Below the pieces are notes generated by a model. The model was not told where the DNA came from. It saw only the letters and a program-made list of their open reading frames with translations, and did not search any database. The position numbers and the translations under genes were made by a program. From Clostridia bacterium BRH_c25 (GTDB lineage: Bacteria > Bacillota_A > Clostridia > Lutisporales > Lutisporaceae): a DNA stretch of 64,000 bases. The DNA lies in contig LOES01000164.1 in the NCBI GenBank assembly GCA_001515955.1, forward strand, positions 1 through 64,000. The letters are read 5' to 3'. Positions 25,212 through 34,768 of the stretch are shown here, in pieces (within the stretch, counting starts at the first letter, position 1; the number at the start of each line of letters is the position of its first letter).

Positions 25212-25928
25212 TTATTCATTTAGTTGTCCTAGATAGATATTTTTTACTGTGTCATCGCTTAGCAGACTACTGGCATTATTTTTAAGAATTATCTCACCTA
25301 CTTCCATAATATATCCATAATCTGCCACTGACAGAGCCATCTGTGCGTTCTGCTCGACCAGCAGAATTGTCGTTCCTCTTTTATTTATTTCTTTTATGGC
25401 TTCAAAAACCTCTTCGACTATAATGGGTGCAAGTCCCATTGACGGCTCGTCCAGTATAAGCAGTTTCGGCTCCTGTAATATTCCCCTTGCAATTGCAAGC
25501 ATTTGTTGTTCCCCACCGCTCAACGTACCGGCTGACTGGTTTTGCCTATCTTTAAGCCTTGGAAAAAGAATATATACTGTATCTATCTCCTTCTTGAAGG
25601 TTGAATATTTTGTTACCCTAGAGAATGAACTTATCAGCAAATTTTCTCTGACTGTCAGCTTGGGGAAGATATGTCTCCCCTCGGGCACATGTATTAATCC
25701 ATTTCTTGCAATCGTATGGGGCGGTATTCCTAATATTGACTTGCTCTCAAGCAGCACATTTCCTGCAGCAGGTTTTAAAAGTCCTGATATCGTTTTTAAA
25801 GTTGTTGTTTTACCGGCACCATTATTACCGATGAGCGTCGCTATTTGTCCCTCTAGTATTTCAAAAGAAATGTCTCTAACTGCAATAATGTTTCCATATT
25901 TGACGGTTAGATTCTCAATTTTAAGCAT
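25212..25928 (-). CDS. livF: Branched-chain type ABC transporter ATPase LivF
   Basis: ATPase of 238 residues. Walker A is GNNGAGKTT, the signature is LSGGEQQMLAIAR, Walker B is LLILDEPSMGLAP, and the H-loop region is LLVEQN. VPEGRHIFPKLTVRENL is typical of LivF. It overlaps livG by 8 bases and precedes the binding-protein gene. Confidence 0.95.
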   Translation of the reverse strand: MLKIENLTVKYGNIIAVRDISFEILEGQIATLIGNNGAGKTTTLKTISGLLKPAAGNVLLESKSILGIPPHTIARNGLIHVPEGRHIFPKLTVRENLLISSFSRVTKYSTFKKEIDTVYILFPRLKDRQNQSAGTLSGGEQQMLAIARGILQEPKLLILDEPSMGLAPIIVEEVFEAIKEINKRGTTILLVEQNAQMALSVADYGYIMEVGEIILKNNASSLLSDDTVKNIYLGQLNE

Positions 25929-26691
25929 CCTTATGCCCCCTCCCTAAATACGCCTCAATGACAGCCCTATTGTTCTGGATTTCTTTTGAACTACCTTCTG
26001 CTATTTTCACACCATGGTCAAGAACTACGATCTTATTTGATACGCCCATTACAACTCTCATGTTATGCTCTATAAGCAAAATGGTTAAACCTGTTTCATT
26101 AAGAGCTTTAATAAATTTAACCAGATCCATTGCCTCTTGCATGTTCATTCCGGCTGTCGGCTCATCAAGTAACAGGAGGGTAGGTTCTGAAGCTAAAGCT
26201 CTAACTATTTCTAATCTTCGCTGTTCCCCATAAGACAAATTTTTTGCTGTTTCTAATGCTTTTTTGTCTAGCCCTACACTTTTTAGGAATTCCATTGCCT
26301 TGTCATAGCATGCATTTTCCTCTGCAACGGTCTTTTTTCCCATTACAAGACAATCCAATATACTTGCTTTGAGTTTTGTATGCAAGCCTATCATTACATT
26401 TTCAAGGACTGTCAGATTAGAAAATAGTCTAATATTTTGAAATGTTCGTGTTATACCTTGCTCTACGATTTGATATGAGTGCAATTTCGTAATGTTCTTT
26501 CCAAGAAATAATTTCTTGCCTTGTGTCGGTGTATAATGTCCGGAGATCACGTTAAACAAAGTTGTTTTACCGGCACCGTTTGGTCCTATAATACTTGCGA
26601 TTTCGCCTTTTGCTACATTAAAAGATACATTCTCTACTGCCTTTAGCCCGCTAAAGTATTTGCTTATACTTTCTATACTGAGTAATTCCAC
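25921..26691 (-). CDS. livG: Branched-chain type ABC transporter ATPase LivG
   Basis: ATPase of 256 residues with Walker A GPNGAGKTT, signature LSYGEQRRLEIVRAL, Walker B LLLLDEPTAGMN and H-loop LLIEHNM. TRTFQNIRLFSNLTVLENV is typical of LivG, and the C-terminal helix ends EAYLGRGHK. It follows livM by about 49 bases. Confidence 0.95.
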   Translation of the reverse strand: MELLSIESISKYFSGLKAVENVSFNVAKGEIASIIGPNGAGKTTLFNVISGHYTPTQGKKLFLGKNITKLHSYQIVEQGITRTFQNIRLFSNLTVLENVMIGLHTKLKASILDCLVMGKKTVAEENACYDKAMEFLKSVGLDKKALETAKNLSYGEQRRLEIVRALASEPTLLLLDEPTAGMNMQEAMDLVKFIKALNETGLTILLIEHNMRVVMGVSNKIVVLDHGVKIAEGSSKEIQNNRAVIEAYLGRGHKDA

Positions 26692-26740
26692 AATTTCACC
26701 TCAATCCATCACTTGATAACGAGATACCCTATTCTACTCT

Positions 26741-27694
26741 TTATATTTTTCTTGGTATTCTTTTTTCAGGCCAGAACCCATTTGGCCTATAAACCATCAT
26801 AAATATGAGCACCATCCCATAGATAAGCATCCTGTACATTGATACACTTCTAAGTATCTCCGGCAGCAATAATAATACGGACACCCCTACAATTGAACCA
26901 ATCAGACTCCCCTTTCCTCCCAGAACCACCATGCAAAGAATCAATATGGATTCATTCGAAGTAAAATTCATTGGGCTGATAAAGCTCATATAATGCGCAA
27001 ACAGACTACCGGCAACACCGGCAAATGCAGCTGTTATTGCAAACGCCCAAATCTTATAATAGCCTGTATTTATACCCATTGATAAAGCTGCTATTTCATT
27101 TTCACGGATACCCACTAATGCTCTACCAAATCTTGACTTTGAAATACGGCTCATCAAGATTATCGTAACAAGTACAAGGGCATAAATAAGATAAAACAAT
27201 GCCTGTTTCGTGTTAAAGCTATACCCGAATATGGAAGGTGTCTTAATGCTGTGTATGCCCATTGGACCATTGGTTACACTTTGCCAGTTGAGCAAAACAT
27301 ACCTAACAATTTCGTTAAATCCCAAAGTAACTATCGCCAAATAATCACCCCGTATTCTTAGACTAGGTATGCCAAGAATAAAACCAAAGACTAAGGATAT
27401 AAGTGCTGCAGAAAGTAGTCCGATCCAAAAATTATTAAAGATGTTTTGTGCAAAAAGACTGGAAACATATGCGCCAATCCCGAAAAAAGCTGCATGTCCA
27501 AGGTCAAGCTCACCCGCTACGCCTGTAACAATATTCAAGCTTACACCAAGAATAAGATATATACCTAGTACGATGCTGATGTGCAAAACATAGTTATTTC
27601 TTATCATAAAAGGAAATAGTATAATAGCAATTGCGGCAATAAGATAGTTATATTTATCATTGACCTTAAATCTTCCTAATTCCAATTCTTTCAC
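26741..27694 (-). CDS. livM: Branched-chain type ABC transporter permease LivM
   Basis: Permease of 317 residues with about 9 membrane helices. The LivM motifs GVAGELDLGHAAFFGIGAY and VTLGFNEIVRYVLLNW are present, as is ALVGIRENEIAALSMGIN. The start may be GTG 27694 or an in-frame TTG nine bases later that has AGGTGA at better spacing. It abuts livH. Confidence 0.95.
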   Translation of the reverse strand: MKELELGRFKVNDKYNYLIAAIAIILFPFMIRNNYVLHISIVLGIYLILGVSLNIVTGVAGELDLGHAAFFGIGAYVSSLFAQNIFNNFWIGLLSAALISLVFGFILGIPSLRIRGDYLAIVTLGFNEIVRYVLLNWQSVTNGPMGIHSIKTPSIFGYSFNTKQALFYLIYALVLVTIILMSRISKSRFGRALVGIRENEIAALSMGINTGYYKIWAFAITAAFAGVAGSLFAHYMSFISPMNFTSNESILILCMVVLGGKGSLIGSIVGVSVLLLLPEILRSVSMYRMLIYGMVLIFMMVYRPNGFWPEKRIPRKI

Positions 27695-28567
27695 CTACAC
27701 TTTCTCTACTTCTTTTTTCCCAAACAAACCGGTAGGTCTAAATAATAAGACCAGAATAAGAATGATAAAAGCAAATGCGTCTTTATATTTGGCTGATATT
27801 ATCACTGCCCCCATGCTTTCTGTTAACCCCAGTATGATCCCTCCGATCATCGTTCCAGGAATATTGCCGATACCGCCAAGCACTGCCGCTACAAAAGCCT
27901 TTAATCCTGCTGTATAACCCATATTGAATACGATACTATTATAATAAAGTGCAACTAATATACCGGCTGCGCCGCCTAACATCGATCCAATCGAAAAAGT
28001 GATTGATACGATCTTATTCACATTGATGCCCATAAGGCTTGTCATTGAAGAATCTTGTGCAGTTGCCCTCATTGCTATTCCAATCCTTGTTTTATATATC
28101 AGAAAATACAATAGAGACATAAGTATGAATGACGTTATTATTATTTCTATCTGCATTGTGGATATTGTTATTTGGTTCAGCTTAATGACATGCTCTTCTG
28201 TCACTGGAGCAAAAGGCTTTGTATTAGATCCCCAAATGAGCATGGCAATATTTTGCAGTAAAATCGACATGCCTATGGCGCTGATCAACTGAGAAGAACG
28301 TGCACCATTTCTTATAGAACGAAAAGCGACAAATTCGATTAAAATCCCCAGTAACCCACATAATACAATGGCTGCAATAAATGCAACAAAAACATTTACC
28401 TTAAAGAAGGTGATAAGTGCAAATGATAAAAATGCGCCCATCATGTATACTTCACCATGTGCAAAATTTATCAAGCCTAATATGCCATATGCCAATGTGT
28501 AGCCTAGCGCAACCAGCGCGTATACGGAACCTATTGTCAAACCATTTATTAACTGTTGAATTAACAA
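27695..28567 (-). CDS. livH: Branched-chain type ABC transporter permease LivH
   Basis: Permease of 290 residues with about 8 helices. The typical opening QQLINGLTIGSVYALVALGYTLAYGILGLINFAHGE is followed by AMRATAQDSSMTSLMGINV and KAFVAAVLGGIGNIPGTMIGG. It starts at TTG 28567, with AGGAGG 7 bases upstream. First gene of the operon, about 170 bases behind a sigma-54 promoter. Confidence 0.95.
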   Translation of the reverse strand: MLIQQLINGLTIGSVYALVALGYTLAYGILGLINFAHGEVYMMGAFLSFALITFFKVNVFVAFIAAIVLCGLLGILIEFVAFRSIRNGARSSQLISAIGMSILLQNIAMLIWGSNTKPFAPVTEEHVIKLNQITISTMQIEIIITSFILMSLLYFLIYKTRIGIAMRATAQDSSMTSLMGINVNKIVSITFSIGSMLGGAAGILVALYYNSIVFNMGYTAGLKAFVAAVLGGIGNIPGTMIGGIILGLTESMGAVIISAKYKDAFAFIILILVLLFRPTGLFGKKEVEKV

Positions 28568-28744
28568 GTTCTGACCTCCTTTTACTAGATTTTAATTAAC
28601 TAAGTCTTCTGCTTGCTTTAGATACCTTTTCCTCCTTATAAATAATTAATTATAACAGGTCATGTTTTCACCAACATACTATTTTATAGCCATTGGTTGG
28701 TTGCCTCAAGTATCCTGCCCCTCTAATTCTTCACTTTAGTATAT

Positions 28745-28760
28745 AGCAATTCATATGCCA
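28745..28760 (-). promoter_or_regulatory. Sigma-54 promoter of the liv-ureohydrolase operon
   Basis: TGGCATATGAATTGCT on the minus strand fits TGGCAC-N5-TTGCA with GG and GC exactly 12 bases apart. The divergent RocR-like activator gene is the obvious regulator. A CGGTG/CACCG hairpin-forming inverted repeat lies 12 bases upstream (28772-28785). Confidence 0.85.
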
Positions 28761-28963
28761 ACTTTCGAAAGCGGTGTTCGCACCGAAACACAAGCAAATT
28801 CAACCTTTCTTAGTTGAAGCTTATTCCTAACTCTAAAGCGACATAAAATAGTGTATAGTTTTTGGTCATACTCTTATTCTCAGATACTATTAGTTTAATT
28901 GTATAACTAGGTATATCAATATAAAATATCACTTATTGAAGTAAAAAGGAGTTTTATTATAGA

Positions 28964-28999
28964 TGCCGAATAATTATAATATATTCTAACTATTCGACA
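28964..28999. promoter_or_regulatory. Inverted repeat upstream of the RocR-like activator gene
   Basis: Arms TGCCGAATA and TATTCGACA pair with one mismatch across an 18-base spacer. It lies 21-56 bases before the activator start and about 230 bases upstream of the liv sigma-54 start. It is placed to serve as a shared enhancer site and autoregulatory operator. Confidence 0.5.
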
Positions 29000-29019
29000 C
29001 CTAAACAAGGAGGATTAAG

Positions 29020-30369
29020 ATGTATAAAAATATTCTCGGTCAAATGAAGGACTCTTTCAAAGATACAGACTTGATAATTGTAACAGATAGAGAAGGTAAA
29101 GTTATGTATTATAACAACTTCAATGATATTTTAAATAAAATAAGTAGTCAGGATGCAATTGGCAAATCAATATTTGAGCTATATCCATGGCTGACAAAAG
29201 AAAATAGTACCATTTTTAGAGTTATGGAAACAGGCGAACCTCTTGTAAACCATGTGCAAAATATTAAACTGGACGAAAAGAATTCAATATATGCTTTGAA
29301 CTCAGCATTTCCACTTATAAATGAACAAGGCATCATAGGTGCAATAGAAGTCTCAACAAACTTGACAAATGAAAGCAAACCGTTGAAGCATAAAAGCCAA
29401 TATAGTAACTTTAATGCAAAATATCGGTTTGATGATTTCATTACAAACGATCCTAAATTAAGCGAATTGCTTAATATGCTAAAAAGCGTATCCCAAAACA
29501 GTTCAAATATTTTTATATATGGTGAGACTGGAACTGGAAAAGAAATTATTGCACATGCCATTCATGATCGAAGCTCACGGAGAAGTAAGCCATTTGTCGC
29601 TCAAAATTGTGCTGCAATCCCAGCTACCATCATGGAAAGCCTTCTTTTTGGCTCAACAAAAGGAAGTTACACCGGTGCCGGAGACAAGCCTGGTTTATTT
29701 GAAATTGCGAATGGAGGGACTTTATACCTTGATGAGATAAACTCCATGCCGATAGAATTGCAGCCAAAGCTGCTTCGAGTTATTGAAGATAACGCAGTAA
29801 GGCGTATTGGAGATAATCGAGATATTTGTATAGATATAAGGATAATTGCGTCAACAAACGAAAAACCAACAAAAATACTTGAGGAGAAAAAAATGCGGAC
29901 AGACTTATTTTTTAGACTCAATGTCATAAGTGCTGAAATATCTGCTCTCAGGGATAGAAAAGGTGACATAGATGTGCTGTTGGATCATTTCATAGCAAGT
30001 TATAACAGTATTTTTAACAAAAATGTTGTTTCTATCGATAGCAAAGCAAAGCAACTACTATACCAATACCAGTGGCCTGGTAATGTTAGAGAATTTAAAA
30101 ACTGTATTGAAAGTGCATTTAATATAGTAGATAATAATACAATGATTTTAAAAAATCATATTCCAGATTATATTTTGTCCAATCTCAATATAAGTTCAAA
30201 TACCATAAACATTGATAAAACCCTGCCTGCTTTACTGGATGAATATGAAAAAGACACGATAGAAAAGATACTTATTAAAAACAGATTTAATGTGTTAAGA
30301 ACAGCAAAAGAATTAGGCATACCAAGACAAACACTTTATTATAAACTTGCAAAATATAACCTTGCTTAA
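29020..30369 (+). CDS. Sigma-54-dependent activator, RocR-like (PAS-AAA-Fis HTH)
   Basis: Enhancer-binding protein of 449 residues. An N-terminal PAS domain (about 5-110) is followed by the AAA+ domain (about 145-375) with Walker A GETGTGKE, sigma-54 loop GSYTGA (a variant of GAFTGA), Walker B GGTLYLDEI, and the arginine-finger region LFFRLNV. It ends with a Fis-type helix-turn-helix (VLRTAKELGIPRQTLYYKL). This architecture is that of RocR, the B. subtilis activator of arginine catabolism. Divergent to the operon with a sigma-54 promoter, it probably activates that operon on binding a small ligand in PAS. Confidence 0.93.
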   Translation: MYKNILGQMKDSFKDTDLIIVTDREGKVMYYNNFNDILNKISSQDAIGKSIFELYPWLTKENSTIFRVMETGEPLVNHVQNIKLDEKNSIYALNSAFPLINEQGIIGAIEVSTNLTNESKPLKHKSQYSNFNAKYRFDDFITNDPKLSELLNMLKSVSQNSSNIFIYGETGTGKEIIAHAIHDRSSRRSKPFVAQNCAAIPATIMESLLFGSTKGSYTGAGDKPGLFEIANGGTLYLDEINSMPIELQPKLLRVIEDNAVRRIGDNRDICIDIRIIASTNEKPTKILEEKKMRTDLFFRLNVISAEISALRDRKGDIDVLLDHFIASYNSIFNKNVVSIDSKAKQLLYQYQWPGNVREFKNCIESAFNIVDNNTMILKNHIPDYILSNLNISSNTINIDKTLPALLDEYEKDTIEKILIKNRFNVLRTAKELGIPRQTLYYKLAKYNLA

Positions 30370-30425
30370 ATTATGGTGTCGGCTCCGCGTTCTCGCACTT
30401 ATATGCTATCTATAATTAAATGAAA

Positions 30426-30448
30426 GCGAAGCAAATAAAATGCTTCGC
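30426..30448. terminator. Hairpin after the RocR-like gene
   Basis: Perfect 8-bp arms GCGAAGCA/TGCTTCGC with a 7-base loop. The T-run after it is absent, so termination efficiency is uncertain. Confidence 0.45.
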
Positions 30449-30530
30449 ATAAATCATGAAATGTGCAACAGTCTAAATTCCTATCGAATAAAATCCTTAT
30501 TTATGCAAACTATACTATTGGTGATTGTTT

Positions 30531-30629
30531 ATGAAGATTTCATTTAAAAGAAATTTAGGAAATACCGATAGAACCATAAGAATAGTTTTAGGTATTTCTT
30601 TACTTGTTGAAGGAATTACTGGGTATTGA
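30531..30629 (+). pseudogene. Truncated DUF2892 (YgaP-like) membrane protein
   Basis: The frame MKISFKRNLGNTDRTIRIVL... runs 32 residues and stops after GITGY. DUF2892 proteins begin with exactly this N-x-G-x-x-D-R-x-x-R pattern and continue to about 60-70 residues through a second helix with a Cys-containing end, missing here. It is likely a broken gene. Confidence 0.5.
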
Positions 30630-30730
30630 ATCATTATGGATGCATTAGGTTGGTCAACCTATCCAAAGAAACGTTGATTTGCACTGCGTACTACCGATGA
30701 TGCAAGCAATAAGGATTTTTTGTGCCAAGG

Positions 30731-30978
30731 TCAAAATATACATCCGGTGAATTCTCTGCCCTCCTTACGTCGCATAATATTCATACTGGCAGCCAACTCT
30801 GCAATCTGCCAGACGACCTCCTTAGTGTAATATTTCTTTGCATAAGCTATCAACTTTTTAAAATCAATATAACTTCCTCCGTTTCTTCCTGAGCTCTTCC
30901 AAAGAGGTTTCCCATTAAATCCTCATAAACCAATAAGCCTGCATCTGCCATCCACTCTTTAAGAAGTAATTTATCATT
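30731..30978 (-). pseudogene. Decayed coding remnant, perhaps M20-type amidohydrolase
   Basis: Two minus-strand frames hold coding-like sequence broken by stops and a frame change. The first reads LLLKEWMADAGLLVYEDLMG then NLFGRAQEE, which recalls the GNLFGR region of allantoate/N-carbamoyl amino acid hydrolases. A second frame starts GSYIDFKKLIAYAKKYY and ends in TGA at 30731. No intact start remains. The family assignment is weak. The rest of 30630-31000 shows nothing I can identify. Confidence 0.3.
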
Positions 30979-30993
30979 AATTTAGCCGCTAAA

Positions 30994-31069
30994 TAAAAAA
31001 GGTGGCGGTTAAGCTAAAAATCGCTTTGCTGTCGTTAACAAAGTCAGTTTCTTAAGATCACCACCCTTT
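30994..31069 (-). terminator. Terminator after the GPH symporter gene
   Basis: Long imperfect stem: AAGGTGG-CG-GTTAAG (30999-31013) against CTTAAG-ATCA-CCACCCTT (31051-31068). On the minus strand the stem is followed by TTTTTTATTT. Confidence 0.65.
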
Positions 31070-31104
31070 GCTGCGGCTCTATTCCATCCATCTGGAAAGT
31101 TCGT

Positions 31105-32463
31105 TTATTTATGTAGCTCATAAAGTATTTTATTATATTCTTTATCCAATTTATAGAACATAAGAACAATTACAGCGAATGCATAAAGTATAAGGGGTAT
31201 GTACGTAAACAATGCAATTATAACGGATGTTGATGACTCAGTCTGAATACCGGAGCCTCCCACATATCCGCTCAAAGCAAGAAGCCATCCAAGCATTGCA
31301 CTGGATAAACCGTTGCCGAACTTCTGTCCAAAGCTCTCGGAGCTATACACCAGGCCTTCGTTTCTTATTCCCGTTTTCCATTCACCGTATTCTATAGTGT
31401 CTACTATAAACGAGGGTAGTGACCCTACAAGAGGTGCAAAACCAAGCCCTTTCACAAATAATCCTGCATATACATTACTTTCGGCATTTGGATTAATAAG
31501 TATTATTATCGTTCCGATAAGATAGATTACAAATCCTACAAATACAGTATTTCTTTTTCCTAACTTTTTGATAATAGGCATCATAACAATCATACCTGCA
31601 ATTGAAGATGCAAAATAGAAAATCATAAGCGTACCCATTGCTCTCTGATTACCCAGTATATATGTAACATAATAAATGTTAATCCCCGACAGAGCCATAA
31701 TTCCATATGTCAGGATACCCAATAACAGGACTAAACGCCAATACTTATTGGAAAGCAATGCATTGAATCCTGCTTTAAGGGTTATTTTCTCCTTTACAGC
31801 TTTTTTAGATGCTACTCTTTCTTTAGTAAAATAGAAGGATAGTATAATGGCTGCTGCCGCAATAATACCGTAAATAACAAAAACCTTACGCCAGGCAGCC
31901 ACCCCTCCGCCGAATTGGTTAACAAGGTTCACAGTTAATATGTTTACTAATAGGGCTCCTATTGTCCCCGACACCATACGAGAAATATTCAATAAGGATC
32001 TTTCATATTGATCCTGGGTTATCAGTGCAACCTGTGTTCCGTGGGGTATGGAATACATGGTATAAAAAACAGTAGTCAGCAAATTATACATAATGAATAA
32101 ATACACCGCAGTACCTATTTTACCAAAGCCGGGTAGTGAAAACAGCAGTACCAGTGTAAATGCAAGCGGTATTGCAGATCTCAGAATCCATGGCCTTGCC
32201 TTGCCGAATCTGTGATTTGTATTATCAACTATATAACCCATGGCAACATCACTAAAACCGTCGAACAATCTGGAAAACAGAATTATACTTCCGATAACAG
32301 CGCCGGAGATACCTACAATGTCGGTATAAAAGAAGGTTAAGAAAGCTGCAACATTTGCATAAACCATATTACTCCCGAAATCACCGATACCGTATGCCAA
32401 TTTCTCTCCCAGGCTTATTCTAGCTATACTATTTATACACGGATTTTTAATCTCCATGGTCAA
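31105..32463 (-). CDS. GPH-family (glycoside-pentoside-hexuronide) cation symporter
   Basis: MelB-like symporter of about 452 residues with 12 predicted helices. The N-terminus has the GPH hallmark LGEKLAYGIGDFGSNMVYA, then DGFSDVAMGYIVDNTNHRFGKARPWIL. The C-terminal half has FVVDTIEYGEWKTGIRNEGLVYS, also a GPH motif. Start is TTG 32463 with GGGGGG 7 bases upstream; a longer reading to 32520 lacks a ribosome site. Last gene of the aldehyde/alcohol cluster; the substrate may be a glycoside, uronide or aromatic glycoside. Confidence 0.88.
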   Translation of the reverse strand: MTMEIKNPCINSIARISLGEKLAYGIGDFGSNMVYANVAAFLTFFYTDIVGISGAVIGSIILFSRLFDGFSDVAMGYIVDNTNHRFGKARPWILRSAIPLAFTLVLLFSLPGFGKIGTAVYLFIMYNLLTTVFYTMYSIPHGTQVALITQDQYERSLLNISRMVSGTIGALLVNILTVNLVNQFGGGVAAWRKVFVIYGIIAAAAIILSFYFTKERVASKKAVKEKITLKAGFNALLSNKYWRLVLLLGILTYGIMALSGINIYYVTYILGNQRAMGTLMIFYFASSIAGMIVMMPIIKKLGKRNTVFVGFVIYLIGTIIILINPNAESNVYAGLFVKGLGFAPLVGSLPSFIVDTIEYGEWKTGIRNEGLVYSSESFGQKFGNGLSSAMLGWLLALSGYVGGSGIQTESSTSVIIALFTYIPLILYAFAVIVLMFYKLDKEYNKILYELHK

Positions 32464-32557
32464 GGAATAACCCCCCTTTAATATGGTATTTGTAGTGTTG
32501 TAGCTTATGGGAGATTTCATGGTTTAATTATATCTCAGAAAAAGAATTCTTTTGTGG

Positions 32558-33436
32558 TTACTTTTTATCTCCAGGTGTCCCTGCACCGCCGTAGTATAAA
32601 ATATTATATGAAAGGGCAAAGTCCACATCCAACGCTACACCACTTATATATCCCGCCATATCGCTGTTAAGGAAAAGCATTGCAGCAGCCTGATGCTCGG
32701 GTTTTGATTCAAATCCGCAGGGGGATGTAGGCATAGCAGTACCAAATGTCTTGCCTGTACTTACGCGAAAATATCCATGCATCGGAGTCAGGGTTGCACC
32801 CGGACATATGGTATTAAACCGGATCTTGCGTACTGCAAGACTCCATGCGCGATGGCACGCATACATATTGAGGCATTCCTTTGTAAAAGTGTATGGACGG
32901 TTGTTCTTATTCTCTGTCTTAATCCAATACGGATCATATAGTTTTGCTTCTGCATATTCAACTGTCTTATCCCAATCATCGATTTCAATGAAATCCTTGA
33001 ATTCCTTGATTTTAAACCTCCATGCCATGCCCCCTATGGAGGATACTGCACATATTGCACCCCCGTCGTTCATTTTGGGTATAACAGACTCAATAAAATA
33101 ACGAGCTCCAATATAGTTGATACGTACTACATCCAATTCATTAAAACCAACACCGTTGTATTTGTAGTTTTCATCAACGGTTACACTGGGAATGCCAGCT
33201 GTATGGAAAATGCAGTCAACCCCTTGAGGTATCTGGCTTACGGCATTATCAATGTTCTCCCTGTCATTTAAGTTGATTTTTATATATTTATCCACTTTAT
33301 CTTCAGTAGGTTTGAAATCCAAGACCCACACCTTTGCGCCATGTTCAAGCAACATCTCAACCGCTGCTTTACCCATTCCGGAGGACCCCCCCGATACTAG
33401 ACAAAATTTGTCTTTATATGAAATTTGAGCTTTCAT
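32558..33436 (-). CDS. Short-chain dehydrogenase/reductase
   Basis: Classical-type SDR of about 292 residues. The cofactor loop reads VSGGSSGMGKA and the NAG-type motif is replaced by HTAGIPS. The catalytic Ser lies in AVSSIGGMAWR, and Tyr-x-x-x-Lys is YTFTK. The region between Ser and Tyr is longer than usual (about 48 residues), as in coniferyl-alcohol/3-alpha-hydroxysteroid dehydrogenases. Start ATG 33436 has AGGAGGG upstream. It would oxidise an alcohol or reduce a carbonyl of the pathway fed by the two transporters. Confidence 0.88.
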   Translation of the reverse strand: MKAQISYKDKFCLVSGGSSGMGKAAVEMLLEHGAKVWVLDFKPTEDKVDKYIKINLNDRENIDNAVSQIPQGVDCIFHTAGIPSVTVDENYKYNGVGFNELDVVRINYIGARYFIESVIPKMNDGGAICAVSSIGGMAWRFKIKEFKDFIEIDDWDKTVEYAEAKLYDPYWIKTENKNNRPYTFTKECLNMYACHRAWSLAVRKIRFNTICPGATLTPMHGYFRVSTGKTFGTAMPTSPCGFESKPEHQAAAMLFLNSDMAGYISGVALDVDFALSYNILYYGGAGTPGDKK

Positions 33437-33506
33437 TTTAACCCTCCTTACCTTATTTTTTAATAGTATTATCACTGTTATTTGCAGAACTTTTTACATA
33501 TAGGTA

Positions 33507-34685
33507 TTAATAGGCATCATATGCCAGAGAAATGAATTCCATAGCCTCTTCTTTGGTTGTAATCTGATATGGCGAAAATCTATCCGGACCTTGCCAAAAC
33601 TTATTGATATTTTCGTAGATCTCATCCTTATTGGGGCAGACTGACTTGAAAGTAGGAAAATTTACTGCTTTTAACAAGTCGTTCATCGCATTAAAGACCA
33701 AATCACCTATCTGCTCAGGAGAAGCCCCCTCAGGAACATTTACTCCCATTGCTTCACAAACTTCAACTACCTGCTCAGGTATAAACAAGGCTTGCTTCTT
33801 GAAGTTTGCTGCTGAGAACAGGCCAACGGTAATTCCATGGGGAGTATGGTACATTATGGTCATACCCTTGCCAAATCCATGAGGAAGACTTCCAAGAGGC
33901 CCTCTCATTCCTGCAGTAGCCAGAGAAGACGCCTTTGACAGCTCTATACGTGCTTTCAGATTATTCGGATCCTTTACTGCAACCGGAAGCCACTTGGTTA
34001 CTGCGGCTACAGAGAACTTTGCCAACACACCTGCTAATGGGTTTGGGTATTTTGTAATAAGGGATTCAGCAGCATGGGTAAATGCATCAATACCGGTTGC
34101 TGCTGTAAGCCCGGCAGGTAGACCAACGGTCAGCTCCGGATCTATGATTCCCAGAGAAACGCCTATGTTTACAGCTCGCTTCAAACCGGTTTTTGTATCG
34201 GAGATAACCGCTCCGGGAGAAGCCTCTGAGCCGGTACCGGAGGTAGTTGGTATAACAACAATAGGTATCATGCCTACAGTGTTTATCGGCTTGCCGCCAG
34301 GCCCCATGAAATACTGATTAATCGGACTTTCATTGTTCATCAGCACCCGGGCTCCCTTGGCAGTATCCATGGAGCTGCCTCCGCCAATAGCCAGGATTCC
34401 ATCAACATTAGCGTCCTTGCCCATTTGCGCACACTCTTCCACCGAAGTATCCGGCGGGTCCGGCAATACACTATCATAGCAGACATATTCTATGCCCTTG
34501 TCTTTCAAGGTATCTAAAATAGGTTCCACTATCCCTGCCTTTTTAACACCCATATCATGAACTACCAGGACCTTATTGCAGCCCATTTCCTGCAATCGTA
34601 ATCCTGTGAGCTTTGAAGAACTGCAGCCGAAGTATAGTGGATTGCTGCTATCCCATGCACTATATTTGTCCAGTGGTGTATACAT
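33507..34685 (-). CDS. Iron-containing alcohol dehydrogenase
   Basis: Group III alcohol dehydrogenase of 392 residues. The NAD site GGGSSMDTAKG and the loop PTTSGTGSEAS are present. Metal ligands are in TGIDAFTHAAE (Asp, His), LPHGFGKGM (His) and YHTPHGI (His). It interconverts alcohols and aldehydes with NAD(P)H. With the AOR next to it, alcohol would be oxidised to aldehyde and then to acid with reduced ferredoxin. Confidence 0.94.
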   Translation of the reverse strand: MYTPLDKYSAWDSSNPLYFGCSSSKLTGLRLQEMGCNKVLVVHDMGVKKAGIVEPILDTLKDKGIEYVCYDSVLPDPPDTSVEECAQMGKDANVDGILAIGGGSSMDTAKGARVLMNNESPINQYFMGPGGKPINTVGMIPIVVIPTTSGTGSEASPGAVISDTKTGLKRAVNIGVSLGIIDPELTVGLPAGLTAATGIDAFTHAAESLITKYPNPLAGVLAKFSVAAVTKWLPVAVKDPNNLKARIELSKASSLATAGMRGPLGSLPHGFGKGMTIMYHTPHGITVGLFSAANFKKQALFIPEQVVEVCEAMGVNVPEGASPEQIGDLVFNAMNDLLKAVNFPTFKSVCPNKDEIYENINKFWQGPDRFSPYQITTKEEAMEFISLAYDAY

Positions 34686-34724
34686 AAGATAAACCCCCTT
34701 ATTAAACTTTTATTACGATTTCCT

Positions 34725-34753
34725 GCCGCAGCGAAAATTCATCTTACTGCGGC
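34725..34753. other. Intercistronic hairpin upstream of the alcohol dehydrogenase gene
   Basis: 7-bp arms GCCGCAG/CTGCGGC with a 15-base loop in the 83-base gap between the MFS and ADH genes. There is no T-run; it may be an mRNA processing or stability element. Confidence 0.4.
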
Positions 34754-34768
34754 GGGTTTATGAGTTGT

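Noticed and set aside
28772..28785. CGGTG-TTCG-CACCG inverted repeat as the main enhancer site of the liv operon
   Set aside because: Only 12 bases from the -24 box, closer than usual for an enhancer-binding activator; kept only as a remark.
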